Of a stretch of 64,000 nucleotides of DNA, positions 1 through 12,590 are shown piece after piece (positions within the stretch are counted from its first letter, which is position 1; every line of letters begins with the position of its first letter). The notes beneath the pieces are model-generated. The model was not told the origin of the DNA. It saw only the letters and a program-made list of their open reading frames with translations, and did not search any database. Position numbers and translations under genes: made by a program. The DNA is from Anisus vortex (taxonomy: Eukaryota; Mollusca; Gastropoda; Planorbidae). The stretch lies in NCBI GenBank assembly GCA_949126835.1, contig OX421497.1, forward strand, positions 23,005,612-23,069,611, in the 5' to 3' direction.

Positions 1-162
1 TGTCGCTTTTCGAACATAAAGAATATACCTTCTTAAGCTAATGCATTGCATAACAATGATTATTTATTGCACTTTAAATTTAAAAACAAATTAGGCAACT
101 GTAATGAGAATATGAGAAAGGCTTTAATGAAAGAAACACTTGTATTACAATCAAAAACCTAC

Positions 163-2189
163 TCCTGCATAGAACATTTTGTTTCTAAATCTACTGTTGA
201 ACTTTTCAGGATTTGCTTCTGAAAAAGAAAATTAAAAAGTATGAGTTACATTATTCAAAGAAAAGAAAAATTATCAAAGTTATGTTATATATTATTGATT
301 TTAAAAGGACAATGAGAAATTCCATCCACTAAATACTACATACATAAGCACAACAGATTATAATATATACATGGATGGCGATGCCTCTATAAAAGTGTTG
401 CATGTTTTAGTGTCAAAAATCAAGTGTGTAACACTGACCTAATACATTTTATTTGTTAGAGAAAATGCTTTTTTTTCTAAAATGCCGTACAAAACGATAA
501 AAATGAAATTTGGCTTTTACCGCAATACATATAGTTATCATTCATAACAATATTTGATGTAAAACTACTGATACAAACAAATAAATATTTTTTTAAGGTA
601 CAAAAGAAAACAATTTCATAAATGAACCAATTTACATATTTGTAACTTTTATAGGTTAGTGAAAATGTAGAAATCTGCCATTTATTTGTTTCATGTCTAT
701 ATAGATCAGTTAAGCATACCAAAAGTACAATTCAATTAGGAATATTTTTTTCCACATATTCTGTTCTATTACCTCTAGATTCATGAAACTCTAATGCCAC
801 ATGGGCATCAGCTCCAAGACTAAAATAGTTATTAAAAACTTCTAGAGGAAGTGTGTCAGTTGTCATGTCTTCAGTTATTTCCCCTTCTGTGCTTTCATTC
901 GTTGTTACTTCAATGTTCCACCTGCAATACATAAATAAACAATTCTGATAAAAAAATTAATTTTAACTCAAACAGCCCTCTATGTCCACTTTATTTATTT
1001 TTTTAAAGTATATTACGGCACTGACCTATCCAACTGAACCACTTGACCATCTTCAATGTTGCATAGAACTTTTGAGATTGGTTCATCTGTGTAGCCCTGT
1101 GTAGCAATGACATAATTTAAACAGAATGTTCAACAAATATATAAAAACCAACCTATACAAAAATTTAAATGTGAATTAATGATAGGTCACATTAAATCAT
1201 CTGGCGATTTATTTGATTAAAATTCTCAGATAAATGAACACTTTTGTTCTCCTGATCAATCTTGCAGAAAGGTTGTCATTACATATAAATACTGTTCACT
1301 TACTCCACCCCAGTTCAGTGTCCTGGCCAAATCATTTCCTGTTCCTATAGGAAGTATCCCGACTGGAGGAGGGGGTGATAATCCAAGCTCATCAATTGTA
1401 GATAATATCCAGCCAACTGTGCCGTCCCCACCAGCAGCTAGGATTCTTAAATTAGGGACTTTTTTGTACAGCTCTAGTCTGGATAGACGTGAGAGGTCAT
1501 AGTATTATTGAATTAGCCATCACAACACTGGTCTAAAGTAAATATCTTTAAAATTGGCAGAACATAGTAACAGTCTGTTAGCCACAATAACTTGATTATA
1601 TTGAAGGGAAAATAGTCTTTTAACTTGTCTTTTTCTATATCTAGAATAAATCATATTGTGAATTCACTGAACATTTTAACAAAACCTTATGAAAAACTGA
1701 CAAGTGAATTTCACATGGAATGCTTAAAGTAAAGGCCTCAAGTTTTGCTTTAGTTCATCATGCAAGTATTAAACAGACATAATTATATATTATTAAAGAA
1801 ATCAACATCTGCAGGTATAATGCTAAAAATACATGTTTTACAAAGGAAAAACAGCATTAGAGTAATACTTTACAACCGCAAACTATTTATTTACACATAT
1901 TTGCCCTATATGTTAAAGAAATGTTACAAACACAAATGCTCTACCCTAATTTGGGTCCGCCTTTTGAGAGATCAAAAACCTGTCTTGGATTAAGCAGCCA
2001 ACAAAATTTGTGATAGAGTTTAGAGCCTTGGTTGCCTCCACTTTTTGGGTTGATGAAAACAATGACAGGCTTGATGAGAGAAGAGGGAACAGGCTTCAGG
2101 ACGAAGGGTTTGAAGTCTTCTTTGCTCCTTCGCTTCTTCACCGAAACCTTCCTCTTTTTACTTGTACGCAGAGATGCCTTGAAAGATCC
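163..2189 (-). CDS. DGKZ/DGKI-like: DGK exons: basic region and start of catalytic domain
   Basis: Exon 2189-1945 begins [19 protein letters not shown], a Lys/Arg/Ser block like the MARCKS-type nuclear localisation and PKC-target region of DGK zeta, and goes into [18 protein letters not shown]. Exon 1478-1304 carries the glycine-rich GGDG nucleotide-binding motif and [14 protein letters not shown]. Exon 1096-1026 reads [12 protein letters not shown]...VVQLDR. Exon 921-773 has an acidic, Thr-rich species-specific insert before [13 protein letters not shown]. Exon 218-163 reads [19 protein letters not shown]. Phases run 0/2, 2/0, 0/2, 2/1, 1/0, so the reading frame is intact to the window edge. 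Confidence 0.94.
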
Positions 2190-5100
2190 CTGGGAATATA
2201 AATCCGACAGGTAGCAGATATATATCTTCTTCAGATAATGCAGTAAAAAATTTTAAGATAAAAAAAAAAAACTTCTTCATTTTGGAATGTAAATACGTTG
2301 TTAAAAAATATGTTGCTGAAAACATGTTCAAGATATATACAAAGCTTATTTTTAAAACTGATAAATTATTTCCACTGAAAAGGGGTTAGACTGAAATGAA
2401 TAAGAAATGCAAGAAGTTTGAAAATGTATCCCTTGGACATACTATTATACTTAAAGTAGGATGACTTCACTTGAAGTTTCTTTAGTTAAAATACTTCAGA
2501 AAAACTAGAATTTTGTGAATATATTTTTACAAAGTCTAGAAAAGATCAAATAATCTACTTCAGACAAAACTACTACAAAATGTTCATTTTCACCAAATGT
2601 CTAGTGCTTCTAAGCATGCTTCTTTATATAATATATCTATCTACTTTACACATACACACACAAAGGATCTGTTTTTAAACATCTCATTTCTAAACATCTA
2701 ATAAAAGAATGATCTTTTTTTTAATGCAAAATAATTAGATTGGCAATGAAAGCCACAATGTTTCCTGTGGCTGCTCTATGATGGGGATTTCTAAATGGGA
2801 TCATGAATATTTAATGCAAAAGGGCATAACAAATTATACTCCCATGCATATAATATGGCAACATAAAGTTCAAAGATATTTTTAGAATGTTTAGCTCTGG
2901 CCTATTTATAAATCAATCAGTTTTCTATCTAAGATATCAGAATGAAGTTTTAAGGTTATTTTCATAATGTACAACCCTTACTGATATATAAATATACCAG
3001 TTTTCCACAAACACCTGTTAACGATTGTGGATAAATAATTTCAAAAGACTTAGCATTATAAAATATTGCTATGGTTTTCAGCATCTGGAAAGAACTACTG
3101 TAAAACATGCCCCAATCAAAAGGTTGCATAAAGTCTTACAAGGATGAAACAATCAGGTAGAAGAAAAAACAATCCAATAACAAATAATTAGAATCTAGAC
3201 ATATAAAGTGACAACAAATGATTATCTTATCTTGGATGTTGGGAAAAATTTCCACAATTTCCTGTAATCTATCAAGTGTTTTATCTATGAAGGCCATTTA
3301 ATATATGGCCATATTCCATTATTAATAAACATTTACTGTAATGGAGTGATCCTGATATACAAGCTTTTACTTGATAATGACTTTCACACCTTTTTTTAAA
3401 CATAAACATGTCAGTTCTAAGATCAAGAGCTCTAAAAACATCAATAAAAAAAAATAAAAAATATTCACAATGCTTGACAAATGTGGGCTCAATTAACCCT
3501 ACACAATAAAAGACAAATACTAACTGGTCACTTTTCCATACTACCTTAAACCAATCATAAGTTTAGTTTAAACATACACACACACACACACCATCTTTCT
3601 GTATTTCTTAGCTTTAATTTAATTGGTCACACAAGTCAGGAGGTCAAATCAGCCTTGTGGAAATTAAAAAAAAAAAGATTCTATAATGGAAAGTTGATAC
3701 TTTAAAATAAAAAAAATTTCAACTGAAAAAAACAACAACTAATACTTTTTAAAAGTTGAAATTGTAATTTGATTTTAAAAAATTCAATATGAAATAAGGG
3801 TTTATATAAGGTTTACAAGTATACACTACTTCACTGGTCTGAAAGTGTTACTTTTTGTTTTTAAGAGGCAACAATTCAACATTTACAATTTAAACCTTAG
3901 TAAATTATCACATGTCCGACTAGTGGTACATGGTCAATTCTAGTTTGTAGTGTCTATCAGAAATTTGTGAAAGCAGAAGTAAAAGTTTGACACCAAACTC
4001 AAATGTAGACAGGAAGGAAATCAACGTCTCACATGGCACAAGACTTGTTTTGTTCTTTTTAATTTTTTTTTGTTAATTTGCTCCATTTATAGATATTTAT
4101 CTGTACAATAAACGTTTTATAAAAACATGACAAATAACTCCCCAACAGTGTGTCGTAGTTATGAAAAATATAATGTGAAAAGTTTGAATAGATATTTATT
4201 TGTTATTTTTTCTTTAGTGTTGTATGTAATCTAATGTATTAAACTCAATACTAACTGTGGTAAAAAGTGGCACCAACAGCAGAGAAAATTTAGTTGAACC
4301 CTTCTGTTGCCCAGTTTAAGCAAGCATATCTTTACAATGATTGTGCCAACTAATCAACTTAACTATCTGATGCTATTTACAGACTTTATTCTGGCATTAA
4401 AAAATAAATAACAATAAGGATAGTTTCTGGATGATCATGTAAAACTACCTAAGCTTTTGACTGAAATTTGTGAAACTTTTAGTTTTATTGCATTTAAATA
4501 ATATTTTGAAGCAGGAGGTCTTCATTAAATTGTCAGAGTTAATCATCAGGAATTTCGCAGTGACCACAAGTTTTTATAATAAAATGTAGAAGATGCATTG
4601 GATGTCATGTGATGTACTGAACAGAGGGACCTATGGCTTCCCATTTGGCTGAACCACTGTAGAGAACAGCAATGAGGGGGGGGGGGGGGTTCTCTTATAT
4701 ATCCAAACATTTCTATAACAGATAAAACAGAGGTGTGCATATTATTAACAGATTTCTGGGCTCATCTGTGTGAACAATCCACACATACGTTAACTAAGCA
4801 AAGGCTTACATATAAAGTGCACTGGTGTATATATGTGCATAACAAAGATAGACATATAGTGTGTAGCTATGTCAATTATTATATTTAGAATTGATGATAT
4901 TCCACACGCTAAGTGCTCTGGAATGATACAATACTAAAACAAAAAATAGAATTTCACTAACCCTCCTGGGTAACTTGATGATCCAAGATGGTGGAACAAT
5001 GATACTTGCATGAATACCCAGTGTGCATTGCTCTTCAATTTGCTGCATCATAAAGCAAGTGGTTTTGTTGTGATAGGCAGCTTTACACCATGAACAGCTT

Positions 5101-8100
5101 ATGGCAATGATGTCCTGAAAACAGAAAGTACTGATGTTAACTACAAAATTAACATAAGGAATAACAGATAAAGTGTGAAATTTCATCATGACATTTATAA
5201 TGAATGTGAAGAACATGTTTGCACCAAGGGGTAAGATCATCACACTATGTATATATAAGCTTCTCATTTGGTGTTTATGTTATCATGTGCATTTTAAATA
5301 ATTGACTCATTTAAGAATTCCTTAACACATTTTTGACACAAATCCATTCAGCAACATCTACACTTTGTATTTGGCAGCTAACTAGCTTTTATCACATTAT
5401 TCATCACAACATAATTTAATTAACACCAACAGTGGGGAAATTCTGCATTCTTACACAAATAATGATCTAAGCCTTTCTATAACTTGAACTTACTTTATTT
5501 TGAAAAGAAAATCGTTGTTGAAAAGACTGAAAAAAATAGAAAAACATTATATATAGATTTATAATTATATTAATCAATTATATTTAATTATATATAAAGA
5601 ATTCTTTTCATTGATGCTTTATCAAATTTTTTATGCTAACATACAGTCTAGATATAAGATGAAGAAAATTTTTTATTTGTATTTTATTATGGATAACTCA
5701 TAAAGATAACATTATCAATTGAAATTAACATTTAATAACGCACAAACAATAAAGATCTATTTCTTTAAATATTATTTATAATTCTAATGAGATTTTTTAA
5801 GAAACTGGATTTCTGCAATGTTTCACATTCAAATTAGTCAAACAATAAAAATTGACAGAAAAAAAAAATTTTGACAGATAAAAAAAAAATGCAGGTTACA
5901 CAAATATGGCAGAGTAAATTTAAAAAAAAAAGAATTTGAAATATTTAAAAAGCCGACAAGAGCTTTCACATGCAAAAATACACAGCAGAACTAGTCTGAA
6001 CATTTTCAACAAAATTACAAACAGCACAATATACAGCATAATGTAAAAGCATATAGAAAGCAAAAGGTCAAGATGGAATCATTTAGTTACAATACTCAAA
6101 CGCACACACACATATATTTTGACAAGCAATGATTAGACCATGCAGAGTCAGAGTCATGGACATTGAGTAAGTTTGTTGGAGTAGCATTGGAAATATACAT
6201 TATTTAAAGAAATCTATTTTGTTGTAAGCTTTGTTAAAGCTAATTTTAACATAAGTTGATCACAGTGTCAGAGAATTGCTTAATTTTTTTAAAGTGGGTT
6301 GAGTTCTAATTAACAGCTTTTTCTAGATGGGTTTAGAACAACATGAAACATGCCAAAGGCGATCCTTGAGCTGGAAACAAAGCAGACAGAATGAAAAATC
6401 TGGGCTTTATTATAACCAAATGTTCAACTTTTTAAGCAAGCTTTAAGTATTTAACATCAAAGCTAAGCATATTTTTGTTTTCATTTTTCACTTTATGTAA
6501 ACATAATAGGAATAGAAAGGCAAGGGGCTGGGTCCAAATAGCCTATCTCTGATAACTTATTCATAAAATAAGATGTTGTGACCAAAAAACAAAAGAAAGT
6601 GAGTTATTGGGAAGCTGTATTGTCATTTTATGAATCTAGATTTTAACAATGAAGAAATATTCCCCAAATAAAATCAGTATGAGTGTATTATAATATGTCC
6701 TAAGTATTGTGTAATATAAAAGTGTGTAATATTATTATAAGGCCTATGAATTGCATAATATAATCTGTCCTATGTATCGCAAACTTTAAAGAAAGAATTT
6801 ACATAGACAAATAATACTGGCCTAGACAAGAAACCATACAGAAACCAAAGAATACAGTTTACATATTTTAAAAAAAGTAAACAAGTGTGTCAATCACCTG
6901 GGATGTGCATCAACAATCATGATTACACTTCACCATACAACTTTTGTTTTTGGTAGTATAAAAAAACTAAGTGTATTACTTTACTGTGCAGCAGAAACTG
7001 AAATCACAAAGGAGATTTTATAGCAGGAAGGCAAGTTTTGATGATTTCAATTGACAATATTACAGAACAAAGAGAAAAAAAAACAAAGGCAATGTGGCTA
7101 TTTCACTAACAAGTGTATTTTTTTTTAAATATGTAGTGAAGACTCATGGTTAATGTGAACTACAACAACAATAAGTGTTTTGTGTAGAGTACAACACACA
7201 AACTGGTGAGAAACAAACAGAGAAAGTGGAGAAAGCAAATGAGTTCTCTGCACTGACACACACAACTTATTATTACCTTCCCGCACTGTTTACATTTTCC
7301 TTCCTGCCTCCGCCTGTGAACCCAGTGATGCCTCATGAATGTTTGCTGGAATTAAAATTAAAATTAAAACAGGAATTAAATTTGATAATAATTTCTTTTC
7401 TGATCCAACTCTCCAAATTTTCAAAAGACTAAAAATGTCAGTATTCGTTATATGTTTTTAGTTTAAAAATGCATTGTGTCTGTTAGAATTAATACTATAT
7501 AAATAATATAAGAAAATGTTGTGTTGACCTACCTCTCTATAGTTCCTGACGCCTGCTTCTCTAAATGTAGGTTTGCATTTCAGATTTTTCTGGCAACAGT
7601 GAAATGGGGGAATGAGTAAATTATATAAAGTAAAAGTATAATATATTATTCTTTTTTTTTGTGTTTAACACATTGGTATTTAGCAGCTTATAAAATTCAA
7701 AAAGTGAATATTTATTACATTATTGTAACTTGGTTGTCAATTAAATTAAATATTCAATTGTCTTAATGGGCAGGTAAGCCATTGAAGTAGTCTGCACAAA
7801 TTCAAACTTTATTTTTTTTTAAAACAACTTTAAAGTTATTACTAATTTTACTTTTAAAATTTGGGTTTATAGTTTAAGATTAATACCTTTCAGAAATTAA
7901 GTAGCCGTGACAGCATGATTATAGAAATATCCTACCTGCTCTAATATTCCTATACAAGCATTGTGAGTAACTATTTTGCAAGCAATGCATTTCTTGCGTT
8001 GCCCCATTTTCTGTGGGAGAGAACGGTAAAAGAGAAAGTATAAACAGAAATAACTCAAGTTTCAACATCAAGATTAAATGATGTAATACAACCTTTACTT

Positions 8101-10653
8101 ACCAGGCAATCAGGATCCATTGCATAGCAGTAATCTCCTGAAGAATTTGTTTCCACCCATAAGTGCTCACTGTTTTGTGCATGTTCCTATATTTTAAAAA
8201 AATAGAACAAACATGGAGTATTTATTACTGTAAGTATCCTTAGCTGTGCACTTTGCTCAGGTAATAACATAAGAGTTCTAATGTATCATAGATTCTCTAG
8301 CTAATTACATATTACCTGGTAGTAATAATTAATCAGTTCTTATTTAACTAATTACATATTAATACTTGTGTATAATTATTGCTCTAGCAAATTATATATG
8401 TTCTAAAGTATCATATCTTCTCTACCTAATTAAATATTACCCAGTAGTAATAATTAATCAGTTCTTCTTTAGCTAATTACATATTGGTACTTGTGTATCT
8501 TTATTTCTTTAGAAAATTATATATGTTCTAAGGTATCATATCTTTTCTACCTAATTAAATATTACCCAGTAGTAATAATTAATCAGTTCTTCTTTAGCTA
8601 ATTACATATTAATACTTGTGTATAATTATTGCTCTAGCAAATTATATATGTTCTTAGGTATAATATCTTCTCTACCTAATTAAATATTACCCAGTAGTAA
8701 TAATTAATCAGTTCTTCTTTAGCTAATTACATATTGGTACTTATGTATCTTTATTTCTTTAGAAAATTATATATGTTCTAATGTATCATATCTTCTCTAG
8801 CTAATTATATAATATGTTCTAATGTATCATTTCTTTTAGAGCTAATTATATAATATGTTCTAATGTATCATTTTTTCTCTAGCTAATTATATAATATGTT
8901 CTAATGTATCATTTCTTCTCTAGCTAATTATATAATATGTTCTAATGTATCATTTCTTCTAGAGCTAATTATATAATATGTTCTAATGTATCATTTCTTC
9001 TCTAGCTAATTATATAATATGTTCTAATGTATCATTTCTTCTAGAGCTAATTATATAATATGTTCTAATGTATCATTTCTTCTCTAGCTAATTATATAAT
9101 ATGTTCTAATGTATCATTTCTTCTAGAGCTAATATCATGTTATAAAGTATTATATCTTCTCTAGCTAATTACATATTAGTAATCACATATCATTTCTACT
9201 CTAGCTAATTAAATATGTTCTAAAATAAACCTATTGGCTCTCTGTAATTATATATTAGTTATAATGTATTAGGTTCTTTCTTAACCCCAAAATTCTTAAT
9301 TCCAAAATTAGCTTTTTTATCTAGATTTTGGACAGTCAAGAGAAGATTAACTGCTGAGACTGTAAAAGAACATTGAAAACTAAACTCTATAAATTCAGTA
9401 TAATATGAAAAACTATGTAGAAGTGTGTTGTTTCTGTGACATTATTGTAGCAATAATTTGACCATTTTATTTATTAGAGAAAAGCCTGGGCAAATATTAG
9501 TGGGTCCTGGGCTGCCCAGGCGACAAGAACCGCCTCTCTACCATGCTGGCAGGGTCCAAAGGGATGGGTAACCATCACAGTTTGGGGCCAGATGGCTGCA
9601 GGAGTTTGTCGGAAAGCAGGGTTTCAAGACATCCGCATTACTCTCAGCAACAGACGTCATGTACACTGCTGGACGTCAAAACTGAGATTTGCGGATGTCT
9701 GTAAAAGAGAAATGATCCCTCCAAATTGACCCAAACAATTGGGAGGTCATGGAGCAGGATAGGCCCACCTCAATAAATCAAAGAGGGCTCCTGGCTTGCA
9801 GGAGAGGAGCGCGCAAGGAACAAGAAGCTTCATTCATCTGCAGACAGTGTGACCGCTCCTGTACTTCCAGGATTGGCCTCATTAGCCACATGAGGGCCTG
9901 CAAGGGAAATGGATCATCTCTCAAGACGTAAAATGCCGACGATATGTAAAAGTGAATAAAGCACTTACAGACCAATCTACAGAGGAGTGTATCTCTCTCT
10001 TCTTGTAGCCTGTCTCTGCATGTCTAGGGTGTAAGTAGTCTGTATAGTTTACGTTGCTCTTAGCAATGGCTTTCCTGGGGATTTGTAAGAAAACAAAAGG
10101 ATAGATGATACAAAAAAAAACTTAATGCTGTTTGCTTACAGCTATAATGAAAGTTAACCATGTTCTCTTCTAAACCATATTGGGCCATAAGGCTAGTGAA
10201 GCGGCATTCACCACCAGATTTTGACGGGCCACAAGATATTTAATGGCCAGTTGTATGCCCAGCTACATTTGCTTTCCCCACAAATAAGAGCAGGCACCTT
10301 TCAGAGCCGGGTGTAGACCCCCCCCCCCCCCCCAGATCCAGGTTTAAATCCTGTCATTTTGACCTGGATTCAAACTCAAGACCTTCAAACAATTAATTGA
10401 TCAACTATGTCCCATTTTCAACTATACTATAGTACTATTAAAATGTCTATTCATCTACTGCGACTGAATCACTACACCATGTAATAACTAATCAAACAAT
10501 GAAAGGAATTGGTCATGGAGCATACCTGTATGATGTCTGCTTCCTGATTGTGAAGGTTGAAAGTCTGTCAGGTAAATTTTCCTCAAAGTCTGAGGAATCA
10601 CTATGACCACTGGGTACAACATTTTTGGTGACCACATTAATCCCTTGAGCCAT
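163..10653 (-). CDS. DGKZ/DGKI-like: Type IV (zeta/iota-like) diacylglycerol kinase, 13 exons, 3' part outside window
   Basis: This gene encodes a lipid kinase that phosphorylates diacylglycerol to phosphatidic acid and so ends DAG signalling at membranes or in the nucleus. Thirteen exons with GT/AG borders and agreeing phases are readable on the minus strand: 10653-10526, 10074-9969, 8186-8103, 8010-7936, 7589-7533, 7345-7277, 5526-5494, 5114-4962, 2189-1945, 1478-1304, 1096-1026, 921-773 and 218-163, about 467 codons. In order they give a QTSYR-KAIAKS segment, two C1 domains, a Lys/Arg-rich MARCKS-like stretch, and the catalytic start ([51 protein letters not shown]). This order and wording are those of DGK zeta/iota. 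The ATG at 10653 is preceded by an in-frame stop without an intervening ATG, but an upstream exon cannot be excluded. The remaining catalytic/accessory part, ankyrin repeats and C-terminus would lie left of base 1. Confidence 0.95.
2190..4961. other. Long DGK intron, no gene seen
   Basis: This 2.77-kb intron separates the C1 exons from the basic/catalytic exons. It is AT-rich, with short A and T runs, a (CA)n tract near 3577-3591 and a poly-G run of about 12 near 4676-4690. No exon, RNA gene or recognisable transposon was found by eye. Confidence 0.7.
4962..7345 (-). CDS. DGKZ/DGKI-like: DGK exons for the second C1 domain
   Basis: Exon 7345-7277 ([18 protein letters not shown]), a 33-base micro-exon at 5526-5494 ([11 protein letters not shown]) and exon 5114-4962 ([17 protein letters not shown]..., ending [10 protein letters not shown]) make the second, extended C1 domain. 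All borders are AG/GT and phase 0. The 11-codon micro-exon would be missed by most gene finders, but without it the finger would lack the stretch between its Cys pairs. The intron at 5527-7276 shows only AT-rich sequence and short A/T runs. Confidence 0.92.
7533..8186 (-). CDS. DGKZ/DGKI-like: DGK exons for the first C1 domain
   Basis: Three small exons (8186-8103, 28 codons; 8010-7936, 25 codons; 7589-7533, 19 codons), all phase 0, encode the first C1 zinc finger. They carry [15 protein letters not shown], then [15 protein letters not shown], then [18 protein letters not shown]. The His/Cys spacing follows the type IV kinase C1a domain and joins directly to the [11 protein letters not shown] start of the second C1. 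C1 domains of this class mainly place the enzyme at membranes or bind partners. Phorbol-ester binding cannot be judged from sequence alone. Confidence 0.93.
8255..9235. repeat. Two-stage AT-rich tandem array in DGK intron
   Basis: The first part (about 8255-8780) has four roughly 125-bp units sharing AGTAATAATTAATCAGTTCT. Alternate units differ (CTTGTGTATAATTATTGC against CTTGTGTATCTTTATTTC), so the true period is a 250-bp dimer. From about 8775 to 9135 it turns into about nine 40-bp units of the type CTAGCTAATTATATAATATG followed by TTCTAATGTATCATTTCTT, in which CTCTAGC and CTAGAGC variants partly alternate. The whole array lies in the intron between DGK exons 2 and 3. Confidence 0.9.
9480..9935 (+). 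mobile_element. Degenerate 3' end of a LINE with C2H2-type tail
   Basis: On the plus strand, across at least one frame change, the sequence reads [11 protein letters not shown], then a piece beginning MEQDRPTS, and finally [20 protein letters not shown] at about 9829-9888. The C-x2-C-...-H motif with SRIGL is the usual zinc-finger-like tail after the reverse transcriptase of many animal non-LTR retrotransposons. There is no upstream RT domain, so this is a 5'-truncated copy. It is antisense in the DGK intron just downstream of exon 9969-10074. Confidence 0.7.
10165..10425. repeat. Interspersed repeat copy, SINE-like (related to 32735-33015)
   Basis: The stretch shares a beginning (TCTCTTCTAAACCATATTGG..., TAGTGAAGCGGCATTCACCA), a middle homopolymer run and an end (ACCTGGATTCAAACTCAAGA, CCTTCAAA) with 32735-33015. 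On the minus strand the end gives GAGTTTGAATCC, close to a pol III B box, so a tRNA-derived SINE is possible but unproven. It contains a poly-C tract at about 10318-10333. Confidence 0.55.
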
Positions 10654-11340
10654 CAACCTTCCCTGCAGCTTTGTATCACTAAATGTTTGTGGTCAGTCAA
10701 AACAACTGGGCAAACACAACCGGTTACCTTTATCTCGATGAAAGGTCATAGGGGAAACCTGCTCAAGAAAACATGGCAGTTGAATCAATGAAAATGAATT
10801 CATTCATATCTACACATGGACTGTGCAAACACAAAATGAGATGCATGAATGAAGAGATACACATACTTATGTACTATGACACATAAACATTCACTAGCTT
10901 GCCACATTGTAAATTAATGTACACACTGTCTTGAATTAACATACACACATACCAGTAAATAAGCACACACAAAACCCTATGAATCAATTTGGTCTGAGGG
11001 GATACCACTTTAACTTTTACAGACAAAACACACATTTAATTTCTTTCATCTTTAAGCAGGTTTCATAACATGAATCATTCATTTCATTCAACTAGTTTGT
11101 CAAAGTTTTTGGTAATCTTTTGAACATAAATTAATACTGAAAATGTAAACAATGTTTGTAGATGTTGCTAAAGGAAAAAAATCACATCAACATTGTACGC
11201 TACAGCAACCAATGAAGAAATGAGATGGATAGGAACACACCCAAAGAAAGCCCAAATCTAGCTTCACATCTCACATCCATACCTGGAATCTCCCAGGGCA
11301 ACACACACACAAAAGACAGTGACAAGACACAAAAATGAAA
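10654..11340. other. Region upstream of the first visible DGK exon, no gene seen
   Basis: Unique-looking AT-rich sequence upstream of the first visible DGK exon, with short CA-rich stretches near 10940-10970 and 11303. No promoter motif or further exon could be supported. Further 5' exons of the kinase may exist to the right but were not recognised. Confidence 0.5.
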
Positions 11341-11344
11341 GAAA

Positions 11345-11590
11345 ACTGAGGCAAACATTCATAAATTATTAACTTATTGAAATCATTTTATTTAAACTTA
11401 AAGTATAACTGAAGGCAAACTTTAATTAATTATTAACTTATTGAAATCATCTTGTTTAAAGTTAAAGTATAACTGAGGCAAACATTCATTACTTATTGAA
11501 ATCAACTTGTTTAAAGTTAAAGTTTAACTGAAGGCAAACATTCATTACTTTTTGAAATCATCGTCTTGTTTAAAGTCTTTTAAAAATTCA
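11345..11590. repeat. Four-copy tandem repeat of about 58-65 bp
   Basis: Units carry GGCAAACATTCAT or GGCAAACTTTAAT, then ACTTATTGAAATCA, then TTGTTTAAAGTTAAAGT and TAACTGA. Four units are seen. The first two have an extra TAAATTATTA/TAATTATTA segment which later units lack. Confidence 0.85.
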
Positions 11591-11899
11591 GAAATCTAAA
11601 GAGAAGAAAAACAAAATATAAAAAATAATTTTTAAAATATAAAAAAAAATTGTATTTTACCTTTTATTTCCGCTTATAAATAGCGGTTTTCTTTGGTTGA
11701 ATGACCATTAATCGAGTAAATTTACAGGTATATTTGGACAATTTTTATTTCTTGCATTGTGTTAGATGTTCGTTGTGTTTTAAGTAAGCGGTGAGATCTT
11801 CAACATATCAACCCTTCCCTTTCTTTAGTGTCCAGATCAGCTCTTTGTTGCTGGGGATAACTGTAAAGAAAAACCAGACATAGAAATAAATACATAGAG

Positions 11900-12590
11900 A
11901 AACAAAATGTATAGTGTCATGTATATTGTTTTTCCAAGAATTGGAACACGCAATGTTTATTCTTCTCTCTCTCTCTTTTCTTACTACACACAATATTAGG
12001 ACGTTTAGTAGGAAAACAAAAGGTTCTAGGTAATGTTGGGATTCTGTGTTGATCTCAAATTCTCAGGGTCTGGGAACGACTCATTATTTAATAGGGGAAG
12101 TTCCTATAGTTTTGTTATGAGTTTTGTAATGATACCATGATTTTCACCCCTACTGGTAATGGGTCTGTCCCTTGCACCACTCGGATAGTATTTAATGATT
12201 TGTTTTGTCTGAAAGACAGGGAGTTTCAAAATATGTTCCTTTGAGAACGTTTGTGTTTGCACTATTTTATTCTAACTGTACATAATAGATATATTGTATA
12301 TATTGAACATATCACCTGAAATAAACTATCAACAACAGTTACACTGAAGCTTCCTTGTCAAGTTACTATTCTATTGTGTTGTATACATTACTATAAGATT
12401 TATCTACTACTCTAATGCCCAAGAAAGGAAATGTTGGAATACAAATACTGAGTTTGTGCCCAGGACTATAAGAAGAGTTCGTGTAATACTGAAACATAAA
12501 TACTAATAATTAAAGTCTCCCCTAGGACTAACGAGAATTATCAGCAAGATCTACACAGCTCTGGCCACAAGGGGATTGTGGACGTAACAA
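11900..12590 (-). repeat. About 690-bp interspersed element, inverted relative to the copy at 42147
   Basis: The reverse complement begins TGTTACGTCCACAATCCCCT and follows the 42147-42860 copy over most of its length: GTGGCCAGAGC, TCTCGTTAGTCCTAGG, GTTTCAGTATTACACGAACT, AAGCTTCAGTGTAAC/GAATG, AATAAACATTG and CCAAT-CTTGGAAA. Element type is unresolved. The TG start could mark an LTR, but no matching target duplication or internal coding was found. Orientation is set only by calling TGTTACG the left end. Confidence 0.8.

Noticed and set aside
4872..5267. 131-codon minus frame taken whole as a protein
   Set aside because: Only 4962-5114 is a DGK exon; the flanking parts are intron beyond clear AG and GT sites.
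9778..9975. 65-codon minus-strand frame
   Set aside because: Shadow of the plus-strand LINE tail with its zinc-finger-like motif.
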